A stretch of DNA of 38,717 nucleotides from Rheinheimera sp. (GTDB lineage Bacteria; Pseudomonadota; Gammaproteobacteria; Enterobacterales; Alteromonadaceae): NCBI GenBank assembly GCA_008015325.1, contig SSFI01000115.1, positions 1-38,717 on the forward strand, given 5' to 3'. Positions 1 through 7,330 of this stretch are shown in pieces (position 1 is the first letter of the stretch; every line of letters begins with the position of its first letter). The notes below the pieces were generated by a model. That model was not told where the DNA came from, ran no database searches, and worked only from the letters and a program-made list of their open reading frames with translations. The translations under genes and the position numbers were made by a program.

Positions 1-488
1 CTGCTGCGTTGTCCGCTGCGGGCTTGTTGGGTCCAGGCGCGGCGGTCGGCGGCACAGGCAGTCAGACTGTCGGTGCCGGTCATACAGCCGGACATATCAC
101 GCAAATAGGTCACACCATGTGCCAGATAAGGCGGGTGGTGCAGCTGTGGCGACAGTTTCAGGCTATGGCTGTGGTTATCCCACAAGCCCGGCACTACATA
201 ACGGCCCTGACCAGAGACATAATGGTAAGCCGCGGGCACTGCAACACCTGCCGCAGTAATTTGCTCGATACGGCCTTGTTTCAGCCAAATGGCGCGGTCA
301 GGCTGGATCTTGCCGCTGCGGGTGTCGACGATATGCACATTGTCCAGCACTAAAGCGTCGCCGCTCCAGACCGGGCCAGGTGGCTCGGCCTGCGGCCGCA
401 GCAGCAATCCGGTAAACAGCAGTAACAGGCAGAGCAATACACTGCCAAGGCCAAGGCTTAAAGTTTTTATCAATCCGGTTTTGCGCAT
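1..488 (-). CDS. Amidohydrolase-family protein, N-terminal part (cut by window start)
   Basis: The gene reads leftward from ATG at 488 and runs off the window edge, so only about 162 residues are visible. The start is followed by a Lys/Arg-flanked hydrophobic stretch (residues 8-30, LSLGLGSVLLCLLLLFTGLL), a signal peptide or membrane anchor. A short beta-rich segment follows, then VVPGLWDNHSHS near residue 115. That matches the first metal-binding H-x-H of the amidohydrolase superfamily (imidazolonepropionase/dihydroorotase-like, usually PGxxDxHxH). The later text YLAHGVTYLRDM also fits the family. Enzymes of this class hydrolyse C-N bonds at a mononuclear or binuclear metal centre. The substrate cannot be deduced because the rest of the barrel is missing. 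It lies downstream of and in the same direction as the decayed kinase genes, with a gap of about 60 bases. Confidence 0.75.
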   Translation of the reverse strand, partial: MRKTGLIKTLSLGLGSVLLCLLLLFTGLLLRPQAEPPGPVWSGDALVLDNVHIVDTRSGKIQPDRAIWLKQGRIEQITAAGVAVPAAYHYVSGQGRYVVPGLWDNHSHSLKLSPQLHHPPYLAHGVTYLRDMSGCMTGTDSLTACAADRRAWTQQARSGQRS

Positions 489-548
489 CACCCATTCTCA
501 TTTGCACCGACAAAAACTGAAGATAGCGCCGCGTTGGTGAAATTTTTG

Positions 549-1456
549 TCAAAGTGGGTCGCGCTGAAAGGTTTGCAGGCGGATGCACCAGCCTTGCGCG
601 TCAGCTTTGCTGTCAAAATGCAGCGCACAGGCCTGAGCCAGCCTTGCGGCAATACTTTGACCAAAGCCACTGGCAGCCCGCTCTGCTGCAGTTTGCGTTG
701 GGTTTGTCAGGCTGAGACCTTGTGGGAGCGGTTGGATGCAAATAACACCTGCAGCGCTGTGCCGCCAGATATTTTGCAGCAGATTGGCAAACAGCAGCCG
801 TAACACCGGTCACGGGGCTTGCCATTGCAAATCTGCCGGCAGCTGCAAATCGAGCTGTAAGTCCGTCCTCGGTTGCCATTGTTGTTGTTGCTGCCACAGC
901 TGCAGCAACAGCGGAGCCAGAGTCGCAGCGCTCAGCTGTTGCCCTTCACCTTCGCGCACCAGTAACAATAAGCTGTCGATCAGCTGCTGCATCTGGCCGC
1001 AGGCAATGGCAATTTGCAGCAGGCGGCGTTGTGCTGCCATATCAATGGGCGGTTGTAATAACAGCAGTTCACAACTGCTTTGGATCACCGTCAGCGGCGT
1101 GCGTAATTCATGGCTGGCGTCACGGCTGAATAAACGTTCGCGCTCGGCGAATTGCTGCAATCTGAGCAGGCTGGACTCCAGTTTTTGCGCCAGTATGCTG
1201 ATTTCTTTGTCGCGGAACTGACCGGCAAAACCGGCGGCGACTGGTTCCTGGCTGACCAACAACGCCAGTTGCTGCAGTGGTGCCACCGCGCGCCGTGCCA
1301 GATACCAGCCCAGAGCCAGCGCCAGCAGCAAAAACAGCGCAAGCAGGCCGCCATAGACTGCCAGCATGGGGTGCAGCACCGGCCGCACCACCAATTGCTG
1401 GCTGACTTCAGTCACCAGGAACAGTTGTTGCGGGGTCGCAGGATGGACCCTGCGTC
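549..1456 (-). pseudogene. Sensor histidine kinase remnant with an in-frame stop and no proper N-terminus
   Basis: Reading leftward in one frame from 1456, a short extracytoplasmic tail is followed by a membrane helix (about 1280-1355, LLALFLLLALALGWYLA), a HAMP-like linker and the dimerisation/phosphoacceptor helix with the H-box FSRDASHELRTPLTVIQSS. An in-frame TGA at 810-812 then interrupts the protein. The same frame continues after it with an N-box-like segment (RLLFANLLQNIWRHS) and a weak G2-like GFGQSI to the stop at 549-551. The usual DxGxG ATP-binding box is not recognisable, so the catalytic domain looks eroded as well. There is no initiation region or first membrane helix: the sequence upstream of 1457 lies in the response-regulator frame. 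A truncated protein could start at GTG 1415, but it would lack the ATP-binding domain. I infer a dead kinase, or an assembly error at the stop. Confidence 0.7.
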
Positions 1457-2269
1457 TTAAGTGGTAATGCCGGCCAGCTCCGATGCTTTGGGCTCTGCCT
1501 GATAAGCGGCCGCCAAATCCGCCGGGAACTCAGCGGCTGAATGATAGAGGCGTAAATGGCTGTCCAGTGGCGTGGTTGGCGCTGGTAGTCCTTGCTGACG
1601 GTTTAATACCGCCGGATATGCTTCGGCCAACAGTTGCAGAATTTGAAAGCCAAGGGGATGCAGTTGCAGCAGCTGGTCGCCGCGCCAGGCCTGCAAAGTA
1701 AGCCGATCCAGCCTTAAAGGGCCAATCTCCAGACAATACTGCTGCGGTTCGTTGCGTCTTGCTAATGCCTGGCAGTGCAGTGCCAGTTCAGCCAGCGCAA
1801 AAGGTTTGGTCAGATAATCGTCGGCGCCGGCATTAAAACCATCGGTTTTGTCGGCCAGGGGGTCGCGGGCGGTTAACATCAGTACCGGCGTGTGCCGGCT
1901 GGCCTGACTGCGCAGCTGACGGCACAAGCTCAGGCCATCCAGCCGCGGTAACATCAGATCGAGCAAAATCACATCAAACTGCTGCTGCAGCGCCAGCTGC
2001 AGGCCGAGTTTGCCGTCGGCGGCGTAATCGGTCTGATGTCCGAGCAATTGCAGATAATCGACAATATTCCGCGCCAGTGCCGGTTCGTCTTCGACCAGTA
2101 AAATCCGTAAAGTCCGGCTGGGAAAAGCGGTTGATGGTGCAGCAGGCTGTGGCATGAATGGGTCCGGTGTCTCGGGTTCTGCGCAGCATAATGCGGGTAA
2201 TGTGAAAAATTTGTCAAACATCGCTGTTGCCGCGGAATTTTCCGGTGGTCGAGCCGATTTTTTATCCAC
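1457..2269 (-). pseudogene. Response regulator with intact receiver, truncated winged helix, fused to kinase sequence
   Basis: The receiver domain is complete: acidic pair E60-D61, phospho-acceptor D104 (VILLDLMLP), T133 and K155 (LTKPF), numbering from 2269. An OmpR/PhoB-type DNA-binding domain starts at about residue 180 but stops being recognisable after PAVLNRQQ. The loop and recognition helix, normally some 40 more residues, are not present. The last 30-40 residues (LYHSAAEFPADLAAAYQAEP...) look like the extracytoplasmic sensor part of a histidine kinase. At ELAG (about 1470) the reading frame leaves the kinase frame, which resumes as RHYHLRRR one frame over. The simplest reading is an internal deletion joining the regulator to its partner kinase, plus a small frameshift. 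The ATG at 2155 is a better start than 2269, because residues 1-38 resemble nothing and 2155 precedes the receiver closely. Confidence 0.65.
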
Positions 2270-2281
2270 TTACATCATCGC

Positions 2282-2297
2282 TGCGACATTTGTCGCA
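2282..2297. promoter_or_regulatory. Probable BlaI-type operator, copy 1
   Basis: Perfect palindrome TGCGACATTTGTCGCA (two 7-base arms around TT). The inner ACA-nn-TGT core is the half-site arrangement bound by BlaI/MecI/CopY repressors. It lies 66 bases upstream of the blaI-like start and is duplicated exactly at 2315-2330. Binding is inferred from family knowledge and position. Confidence 0.7.
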
Positions 2298-2314
2298 TTT
2301 TTTGCTTGTCAATC

Positions 2315-2330
2315 TGCGACATTTGTCGCA
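2315..2330. promoter_or_regulatory. Probable BlaI-type operator, copy 2
   Basis: Exact second copy of the 16-bp palindrome at 2282-2297. The centres are 33 bases apart, close to three helical turns, which suits two dimers on one face of the DNA. It ends 33 bases before the repressor start codon, so bound protein would block transcription of the downstream operon. Confidence 0.7.
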
Positions 2331-2363
2331 GCATGACCTTATCAACCCCACAGAGAGTCGCTG

Positions 2364-2741
2364 ATGCAACCGACAGCACCTGAACTGGAAATCCTGAAAC
2401 TGCTCTGGCAACAACAACCGCAAACCGGCCGTGAACTACACGACCAGCTGGCGGATGTGTTGGACTGGAGTTATTCGTCCACCCGAAAAACGCTGGAGCG
2501 TATGGTCGACAAAGGCCTGCTGCAACTGGTGCAGCAAGGCAATCAGAACAGCTACGCTGCGCTGGTGGCCAAAGTGCCGACTCTGGCCGCGCTGGCGCAG
2601 GATTTCGCCAGCCGGGTGCTGGAACTGAAGCAACCGCTGCCACTGGCGATGTTTGCCGACAGCGCTTTGTTAAGTGCTGAGGATTTGCAGGCGCTGGAGC
2701 AACAGCTGCAACAGCTGGAGCGGGGAGACAAGCCATGCTGA
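2364..2741 (+). CDS. BlaI/MecI/CopY-family transcriptional repressor
   Basis: A 125-residue protein with the typical BlaI layout. An N-terminal winged helix (residues 5-70) contains EILKLLWQQQPQTGRELHDQ, then STRKTLERMVDKGLL for the recognition helix and wing entry. A helical C-terminal dimerisation region with a Leu/Gln-rich coiled stretch follows (about residues 95-122). In the family this protein represses a peptidase-sensor and an effector gene and is inactivated by proteolysis when cell-wall stress is sensed. The start ATG follows a CAGAGAG ribosome-binding sequence. The stop overlaps the next start by 7 bases, so the two are translationally coupled. Two identical palindromes upstream (2282, 2315) suggest autoregulation. 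Confidence 0.88.
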   Translation: MQPTAPELEILKLLWQQQPQTGRELHDQLADVLDWSYSSTRKTLERMVDKGLLQLVQQGNQNSYAALVAKVPTLAALAQDFASRVLELKQPLPLAMFADSALLSAEDLQALEQQLQQLERGDKPC

Positions 2742-4150
2742 ATCTGTTAATGCTGCTATTTTGCTGGGTGTTGTGGACCACACTACTGGCTGGCTTGTTA
2801 CAGCTTGGCCGGCATTACTCGCAGCGGCTGATAGCGGCGGCGACGCTCGCGCCGCTGTTGCTGCTGGTGTCCGTGCTGCCGTTTTTGCCCTGGCCTGAAC
2901 AAGGCGCAGTATTGCCGGCACTGTGGCTGAGTGCGCATGATCACGGCATCAGCCCGTTACTGGCATTACCGACCCATCCGGCCTGGCTGGAGCAACAACC
3001 GTTGCAGGCCTGGTTGCCGGAATTGGTTTTTTGGCTGCTGGCGGCCGGTTGTGTGCTCTCCTCTTTGCTGATGGCTCGGCAATGGCAATTGTGGCGCCGC
3101 TTGCATCAATGGTCGCTGCCGTTATCAGCGCAGCGTCTGGACGTGGTTGTCGCGCCGGAGCCGGCATTGCAGGCCGCGCTTGCGCGTCATCCGCTGCAAC
3201 TACGGCAATTGCCGCATGGCGGCAGCCCTTTTGTCAGCGGTATCCGTCGGGGCACGCTGTGGCTGCCGGACTGGTTCTGGCATTTACCTGCCGGCCAGCA
3301 GCGGCTGTTGTTATGGCATGAACTGAAGCATCTGCAGCGGCGTGACCCGTTATGGCTGCTGAGCTGGCGGCTGCTGTGCACCTTATGCTGGTTCAATCCG
3401 GCGCTGCGGCTGCTGGAGCGGCATTACCAGGCGGCGATGGAACATGCCGTTGACCACTGGGTACTGCGCCAGCATCCGGCTCAGCGCAGCACCTATGCCC
3501 GCACTTTGCTTGCAGTGATCCGTGCTCAGCAACAGGCGGTTCAGTCCGGACTTTGGCTGCAGGCCAACGCCGGTACAGGCCCGGCGCAAGTGTTACAACA
3601 ACGGCTGCAGCAGATTTTACAGCCCACACAGTTGTTGTCCGGCCGGCAGTTCGGGGTTTTAGCTCTGGCATTGATGAGCCTGAGTGTACCGGCGCTGGCG
3701 CTGAAAACTGAGCTGACAGGTCTGGCGCCAAAGCATTGGCTGCCGCCGCTGCAGCAGGGCCGGGTCGGCTCCTGGTTTGGGGAAGTGCACCGTTTTCGCC
3801 AGGGCAAACCGCATGGCGGGCTCGATTTTATTGCACCCCGTGGCACACCGGTGCTGGCTGTTGCCGCCGGCCAGGTGCTGCTCAGTGGCAGCGACAGCCT
3901 GCACCCGAATCTCGGTAATGTGGTGTTGATAGACCACGGTGGTGGTTATCAGTCGATGTACGCTCATCTCGACGCTGTCACAGTGCAGCCCGGCCAGCAG
4001 TTGCAGGCCGGTCAGTCAGTCGGCACTTTGGGCAACAGCGGCCGCACTACAGGGCCACATCTGCATCTGGAACTGATCCAGGCCGGCAAACGGATCAATC
4101 CGGCAACCTTGCTGCCTTTAAACATGATGCCAGGAGTTACGGGTGAATAA
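2735..4150 (+). CDS. M56 (BlaR1-like) / M23 fused membrane metallopeptidase
   Basis: 471 residues with two peptidase domains. The N-terminal M56 part has membrane helices at about 3-23, 33-52 and 95-115 and the zinc motif HELKH at 195-199. A probable third ligand is E236 in EHAVDHW, and a fourth hydrophobic helix lies at about 305-323. Beyond it, outside the membrane if the topology is BlaR1-like, lies a complete M23 (LytM/lysostaphin-type) domain. Its ligands are H360 and D364 (HGGLD), with catalytic histidines H411 (YAHLD) and H442/H444 (HLHLE). M56 proteins sense wall stress and cleave a BlaI repressor; M23 domains cut or bind peptidoglycan peptides. Here the M23 domain occupies the place of BlaR1's penicillin-binding sensor. 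Starts within the repressor gene after GGGGAG and overlaps the next gene by 8 bases. Confidence 0.88.
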   Translation: MLNLLMLLFCWVLWTTLLAGLLQLGRHYSQRLIAAATLAPLLLLVSVLPFLPWPEQGAVLPALWLSAHDHGISPLLALPTHPAWLEQQPLQAWLPELVFWLLAAGCVLSSLLMARQWQLWRRLHQWSLPLSAQRLDVVVAPEPALQAALARHPLQLRQLPHGGSPFVSGIRRGTLWLPDWFWHLPAGQQRLLLWHELKHLQRRDPLWLLSWRLLCTLCWFNPALRLLERHYQAAMEHAVDHWVLRQHPAQRSTYARTLLAVIRAQQQAVQSGLWLQANAGTGPAQVLQQRLQQILQPTQLLSGRQFGVLALALMSLSVPALALKTELTGLAPKHWLPPLQQGRVGSWFGEVHRFRQGKPHGGLDFIAPRGTPVLAVAAGQVLLSGSDSLHPNLGNVVLIDHGGGYQSMYAHLDAVTVQPGQQLQAGQSVGTLGNSGRTTGPHLHLELIQAGKRINPATLLPLNMMPGVTGE

Positions 4151-5330
4151 GTTGTACCGTTTTTTCCGATTTTTGCCACTGGCAGCCTGCTGTGGCTTTG
4201 CGGTTGCCGGTCAGGCGCTGGCGGCTGCCGATCCGGCGCTATCGGCGCAATTTCAGCAGCAATTTAATGTGCAGTTACAACAAGCTAAAGTACCCGGTGG
4301 CGCTTATGCCATCGTGTATCAGGACCAGGTGCTGGCACTGGGCAGTTATGGCGTGCGGGCCGTGGGTGAACCAGCGCGGGTTAATCCGGACACTGTGTTT
4401 CGTCTTGCGTCTGTATCCAAAACCTTTGCCGGCAATTTACTGGTGCAGCTGTCGCAGCAGGGGCGGCTCGATTTGCAGCAACCGCTGAAAGCCTACGTGC
4501 CGGAGTTACAGCTGAAAAATGCCAAAATCGAGCAGCAGGTCAATGTCGAAAGTGTGCTGTCACAAGGTTCCGGTTTCTGGGCCCATGCTTTTGAGGATTT
4601 GATTGAAGCCAACAAAACGCCGGCTGAAATTCTGCCGCGACTGGCCGAACTGGCGCCGGTCTGCCCGCCGCGCCGCTGTTACAGCTACCAGAATGTGTTG
4701 TTTGGTCTGCTCGGGCGGGCGGCTGAACAGTCCACCGGCAAATCCTATGAAAGCCTGGTGACAGAACGGGTATTCAGCCCGTTGCAGATGCACAACGCCT
4801 CTTATGGACTGGCTGGGTTGCTGGCGAGCCGCAATAAAGCGCTGCCGCATCAGCGCGGTGGCAAGGGCTGGCGGACAGTCAAACCCAAAGCGAATTTTTA
4901 TCGTTTTCCGGCCGCGGCCGGGGTCAATGCCAGTGCGCGTGATTTGTCGCGCTATTTGATTGCGATGCTGGGGCACCGGCCTGAAGTTTTCTCACCGGCG
5001 CTGCTCAGTCAATTACAACAACCGCTGGTGAAAATGCCGGGTAAACCGCGCTGGCCGGTCTGGCAGCAATATCGCAATGCCAGCGCTTGGTATGGACGGG
5101 GCTGGCGCATGGTGCAGTATGGCGACGACCGGTTGTATTACCACGCTGGCGTGGTCGACGGTTACCGGCCATATATCGCCTATTCACCATCGACAGGTTA
5201 TGGCCTGGTGCTGCTGACCAATGCCGAAGCCGATGTCACCGGCAAACTGGCTGGCTGGTTCTGGCAACAAGTGTTGCCGGGGCCGCAACTGGCAAAACAG
5301 CAGCAGGGGACTGCAAAAAAGCGGGGCTAA
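4143..5330 (+). CDS. Exported serine hydrolase of the class C beta-lactamase / DD-peptidase fold
   Basis: 395 residues starting at GTG 4143, preceded by AGGAG. The first 28 residues form a signal peptide ending ALA-A. The three active-site motifs of the S12/AmpC-like family are present: S90-V-S-K93 (nucleophile and base), Y182-Q-N184, and H334-A-G336 in place of the KTG box. These enzymes are periplasmic acyl-serine hydrolases, acting as beta-lactamases, D-aminopeptidases or esterases. The sequence does not decide which; HAG rather than KTG is common among esterase and peptidase members. Cysteines 173 and 179 flank the second motif. It is the last gene of the repressor-M56/M23-hydrolase operon (8-base overlap with the previous gene), so it is the likely effector induced when the repressor is cleaved. 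Confidence 0.85.
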   Translation: MNKLYRFFRFLPLAACCGFAVAGQALAAADPALSAQFQQQFNVQLQQAKVPGGAYAIVYQDQVLALGSYGVRAVGEPARVNPDTVFRLASVSKTFAGNLLVQLSQQGRLDLQQPLKAYVPELQLKNAKIEQQVNVESVLSQGSGFWAHAFEDLIEANKTPAEILPRLAELAPVCPPRRCYSYQNVLFGLLGRAAEQSTGKSYESLVTERVFSPLQMHNASYGLAGLLASRNKALPHQRGGKGWRTVKPKANFYRFPAAAGVNASARDLSRYLIAMLGHRPEVFSPALLSQLQQPLVKMPGKPRWPVWQQYRNASAWYGRGWRMVQYGDDRLYYHAGVVDGYRPYIAYSPSTGYGLVLLTNAEADVTGKLAGWFWQQVLPGPQLAKQQQGTAKKRG

Positions 5331-5404
5331 ATGAGCAGGGGCAGGCTATTGCCGATTTCGTGTGGATGGGGTTTACAGATCAGCGCCCGAACACCGCGGC
5401 TGAT

Positions 5405-5689
5405 TTAATGCCCCAGATGGATGCGCCGGCGCGCCAGCGCTTCCTGCTCGTAGTCTTCCATATACTGTGCCAAATCGTTTTTCCAGCGTTCGTTCTCATC
5501 TGTCAAATCCAGGTGAGTCCGGGCTTCAATATGATCTTTACGCACCAGCAAATCATGTGCCCTTTGCTGCAATTCACTGGCAACTTCGGCATAGATTTGG
5601 GGTTCACCGCACAGCGTCAGCAGTTTTCTGTGCGCGATGATTGCCAGAAAGACCAGCAAGAGACTTAGCAATATCAGCACAAATGCCAC
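5405..5689 (-). CDS. Small single-pass membrane protein, unrecognised
   Basis: 94 residues. An N-terminal membrane helix (about 2-18, AFVLILLSLLLVFLAII) is followed by a basic, then strongly charged helical region rich in Glu, Asp, Arg and Gln, consistent with a cytoplasmic coiled-coil-like tail. I do not recognise a family. The start ATG directly abuts the stop of the upstream membrane-protein gene (no gap), so the two are almost certainly co-transcribed. It is convergent with the serine-hydrolase gene, with 74 bases between the stops. Confidence 0.65.
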   Translation of the reverse strand: MAFVLILLSLLLVFLAIIAHRKLLTLCGEPQIYAEVASELQQRAHDLLVRKDHIEARTHLDLTDENERWKNDLAQYMEDYEQEALARRRIHLGH

Positions 5690-6202
5690 CTAACTCTCCT
5701 TATACATCAACGCGGTTTTACGAAAATCCTGCAGCCAGAAGTAACAAATCAGCGGAATTAATCCGATATTTATGGTCGGAATACTGATCTGATAAATCAT
5801 GGCAAAAGCATTGCTGTTGAGGGTTGCCCGATCAATAAAATCCACGGCCTGCACGACGGTCAAAATGACATAGGCCAAAGACACAGTGATCGCGACATTA
5901 GATGCCCGGATTTTATTTGCCAGATGAAACTTCAGAATCAAGCCAATACAAATAACGTTCAATCCCATCCAGCAGCCATACCAGGCAAACTTGTAGTGCA
6001 GACCGGTCTGTGAAGCTACAGTCAACAAATCGGGCAAAAGAAGACTGGCTATCCCCTTACACAAACACAAAACAAGCAGTGCCACAGTGGTTGAGCTCAT
6101 GCGCTTCTCGATAAAGAAAATTGCCAGAAAAAGCACGATATACATGATGCTGGTCATCGCTTCGAATGATTTCAATATCCCGAATATTTGCTCGTTCAGC
6201 AT
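5690..6202 (-). CDS. Multi-pass inner-membrane protein, unrecognised
   Basis: 170 residues with about five hydrophobic helices (roughly 13-32, 38-58, 72-92, 103-125, 135-158) joined by short loops containing a few charges. No catalytic or binding motif stands out and I do not recognise the family. A short charged tail ends the protein. It is followed without a gap by the 94-residue membrane protein and begins 5 bases after the stop of the 81-residue gene, so the three form one leftward transcription unit. Base composition is somewhat more AT-rich than the neighbours, which may hint at a different origin. Confidence 0.65.
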   Translation of the reverse strand: MLNEQIFGILKSFEAMTSIMYIVLFLAIFFIEKRMSSTTVALLVLCLCKGIASLLLPDLLTVASQTGLHYKFAWYGCWMGLNVICIGLILKFHLANKIRASNVAITVSLAYVILTVVQAVDFIDRATLNSNAFAMIYQISIPTINIGLIPLICYFWLQDFRKTALMYKES

Positions 6203-6207
6203 AAAAT

Positions 6208-6453
6208 TTAGTCTTTCACTGGTGTTGCTGGCGGCTCATCTGGTGGTCTTATCCCGCCACCGTTCATCGGTGTGACAGGTTCTTCGACATTGGACAGGTC
6301 AAATAACTTCTGTGCTGCTGAACTGATGGACACTGTATCAGCGCTTGTCGTTGTTTCTGCTGGTATTGGTTTGGCGGCGGCTGGTGCTGCGGTGGCGGTC
6401 GAAACATAAGCACTGGCTATGGTGCTGTTTCGCTGGATGCTCAAATCGGTCAT
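6208..6453 (-). CDS. Small low-complexity protein, unrecognised
   Basis: 81 residues, apparently largely disordered: an Ala/Thr-rich N-terminal half, a short predicted helix around DTVSISSAAQKLFDLS (about residues 39-54), and a Pro/Gly-rich acidic end. The DTVSISSAAQKL stretch resembles short helices seen in flagellar and secreted-system accessory proteins (DTVxISxxAxxL), but that is too little to assign a role. It is the first gene of the leftward three-gene unit and lies 5 bases upstream of the multi-pass membrane protein. Confidence 0.5.
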   Translation of the reverse strand: MTDLSIQRNSTIASAYVSTATAAPAAAKPIPAETTTSADTVSISSAAQKLFDLSNVEEPVTPMNGGGIRPPDEPPATPVKD

Positions 6454-6610
6454 GGCATTTATCCTGGCTTATTTGTCTTGGTTGCTCCGGTCTGATATTG
6501 CTCGCCGGTGTCCAAGACTATAAGTGGATAAAAACGTGATAAACAATTGGTTAGCGCCGTTACTGTCAGCAAAAACCTTGATAAAAATTTGATATTTTTA
6601 AGTATCTGCC

Positions 6611-6646
6611 ATTTTTTAATAAAAAAAGCCGGTCAAAGACCGGCTT
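6611..6646 (-). terminator. Rho-independent terminator after the second dsbA-type gene
   Basis: Leftward reading: a 9-base stem AAGCCGGTC / GACCGGCTT (6626-6646) with a 3-base loop, followed by an uninterrupted T run. It lies 20 bases past the stop of the gene ending at 6666. Confidence 0.88.
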
Positions 6647-6665
6647 AGTCTGGTGAATTGCAGAG

Positions 6666-7313
6666 TTATTTTTTTGCAGCCAGATAAGCCAGCAAATCAA
6701 TTAGCTCTTGCTCAACATTGTCCTGATTCAGACCATCAAATTTGACTTTGTATTTGCCGTTGACTAACAGCATAGGCACACCGGTCAGCACCTTCTTTTC
6801 CGACCAGTATGTTTGCTGTTCTTTCATTTTGCCGGCTTCCGCGAGCACCGGCATGCTGTTAAAACCACTGTCAAAAGTTGCCGCGTCGAAGTTATTTACC
6901 AGCAATAAGGAGCGGATATCGCTGTCTGAGCCAAAATTAGCGCGTTGTTTGTGGATATAGTCAAAAATCATCCCGGCGACTTCTTCACCTTTGCCGGCGT
7001 TGCGGCCGACTAAATAAGCCCTTGCCATGCTGTTTTGCACTTCAGGCGAGCTTGCCCGCATGAAATCCACATGGTTTTTTTCGAACTTAACGCCCTTCGG
7101 CAGGTTTTTGGCGATTTTGTTTGCCAAGGGTTCAAATGCAAAACAATGGCCGCAATAAAACGAAAAGAACTCGGTTACCACTGGCGTTGCTGTCGCTTTG
7201 TCGGCTACGACTTCGTAGTGCTTACCTTCGGTGAAGGTCGATGCCGCCTGGCTGATCGTTGCTGCGGCAAGACCGGTACAGAATAAAACAGCTTTAAAGA
7301 TCTGACGGTACAT
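6666..7313 (-). CDS. DsbA-type thiol:disulfide oxidoreductase with a CGHC active site
   Basis: 215 residues with a signal peptide (1-24, ending ISQAA). The thioredoxin-fold active site is C54-G-H-C57 inside EFFSFYCGHCFAFEP, the DsbA helical insert is present, and the cis-proline loop is TGVPMLLVNGKY. DsbA enzymes donate disulfides to proteins entering the periplasm and are reoxidised by DsbB. The dipeptide GH, rather than the classical PH, is the pair found in protein disulfide isomerase and usually makes the enzyme less oxidising. It follows its CPHC paralogue by 17 bases in the same operon and is ended by a strong terminator, suggesting a duplicated pair with divided roles. Confidence 0.85.
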   Translation of the reverse strand: MYRQIFKAVLFCTGLAAATISQAASTFTEGKHYEVVADKATATPVVTEFFSFYCGHCFAFEPLANKIAKNLPKGVKFEKNHVDFMRASSPEVQNSMARAYLVGRNAGKGEEVAGMIFDYIHKQRANFGSDSDIRSLLLVNNFDAATFDSGFNSMPVLAEAGKMKEQQTYWSEKKVLTGVPMLLVNGKYKVKFDGLNQDNVEQELIDLLAYLAAKK

Positions 7314-7330
7314 AACAAAACTCCGTGTGC

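Noticed and set aside
736-1221. Plus-strand Cys/Ser-rich 161-residue frame opposite the kinase
   Set aside because: Low-complexity translation of the complement of Gln/Leu-rich coding sequence, with no independent coding signs.
5331-5404. Terminator between the serine hydrolase and the convergent 94-residue gene
   Set aside because: Only a 6-base ATCAGC/GCTGAT pairing with a long loop and a short T stretch; too weak to call.
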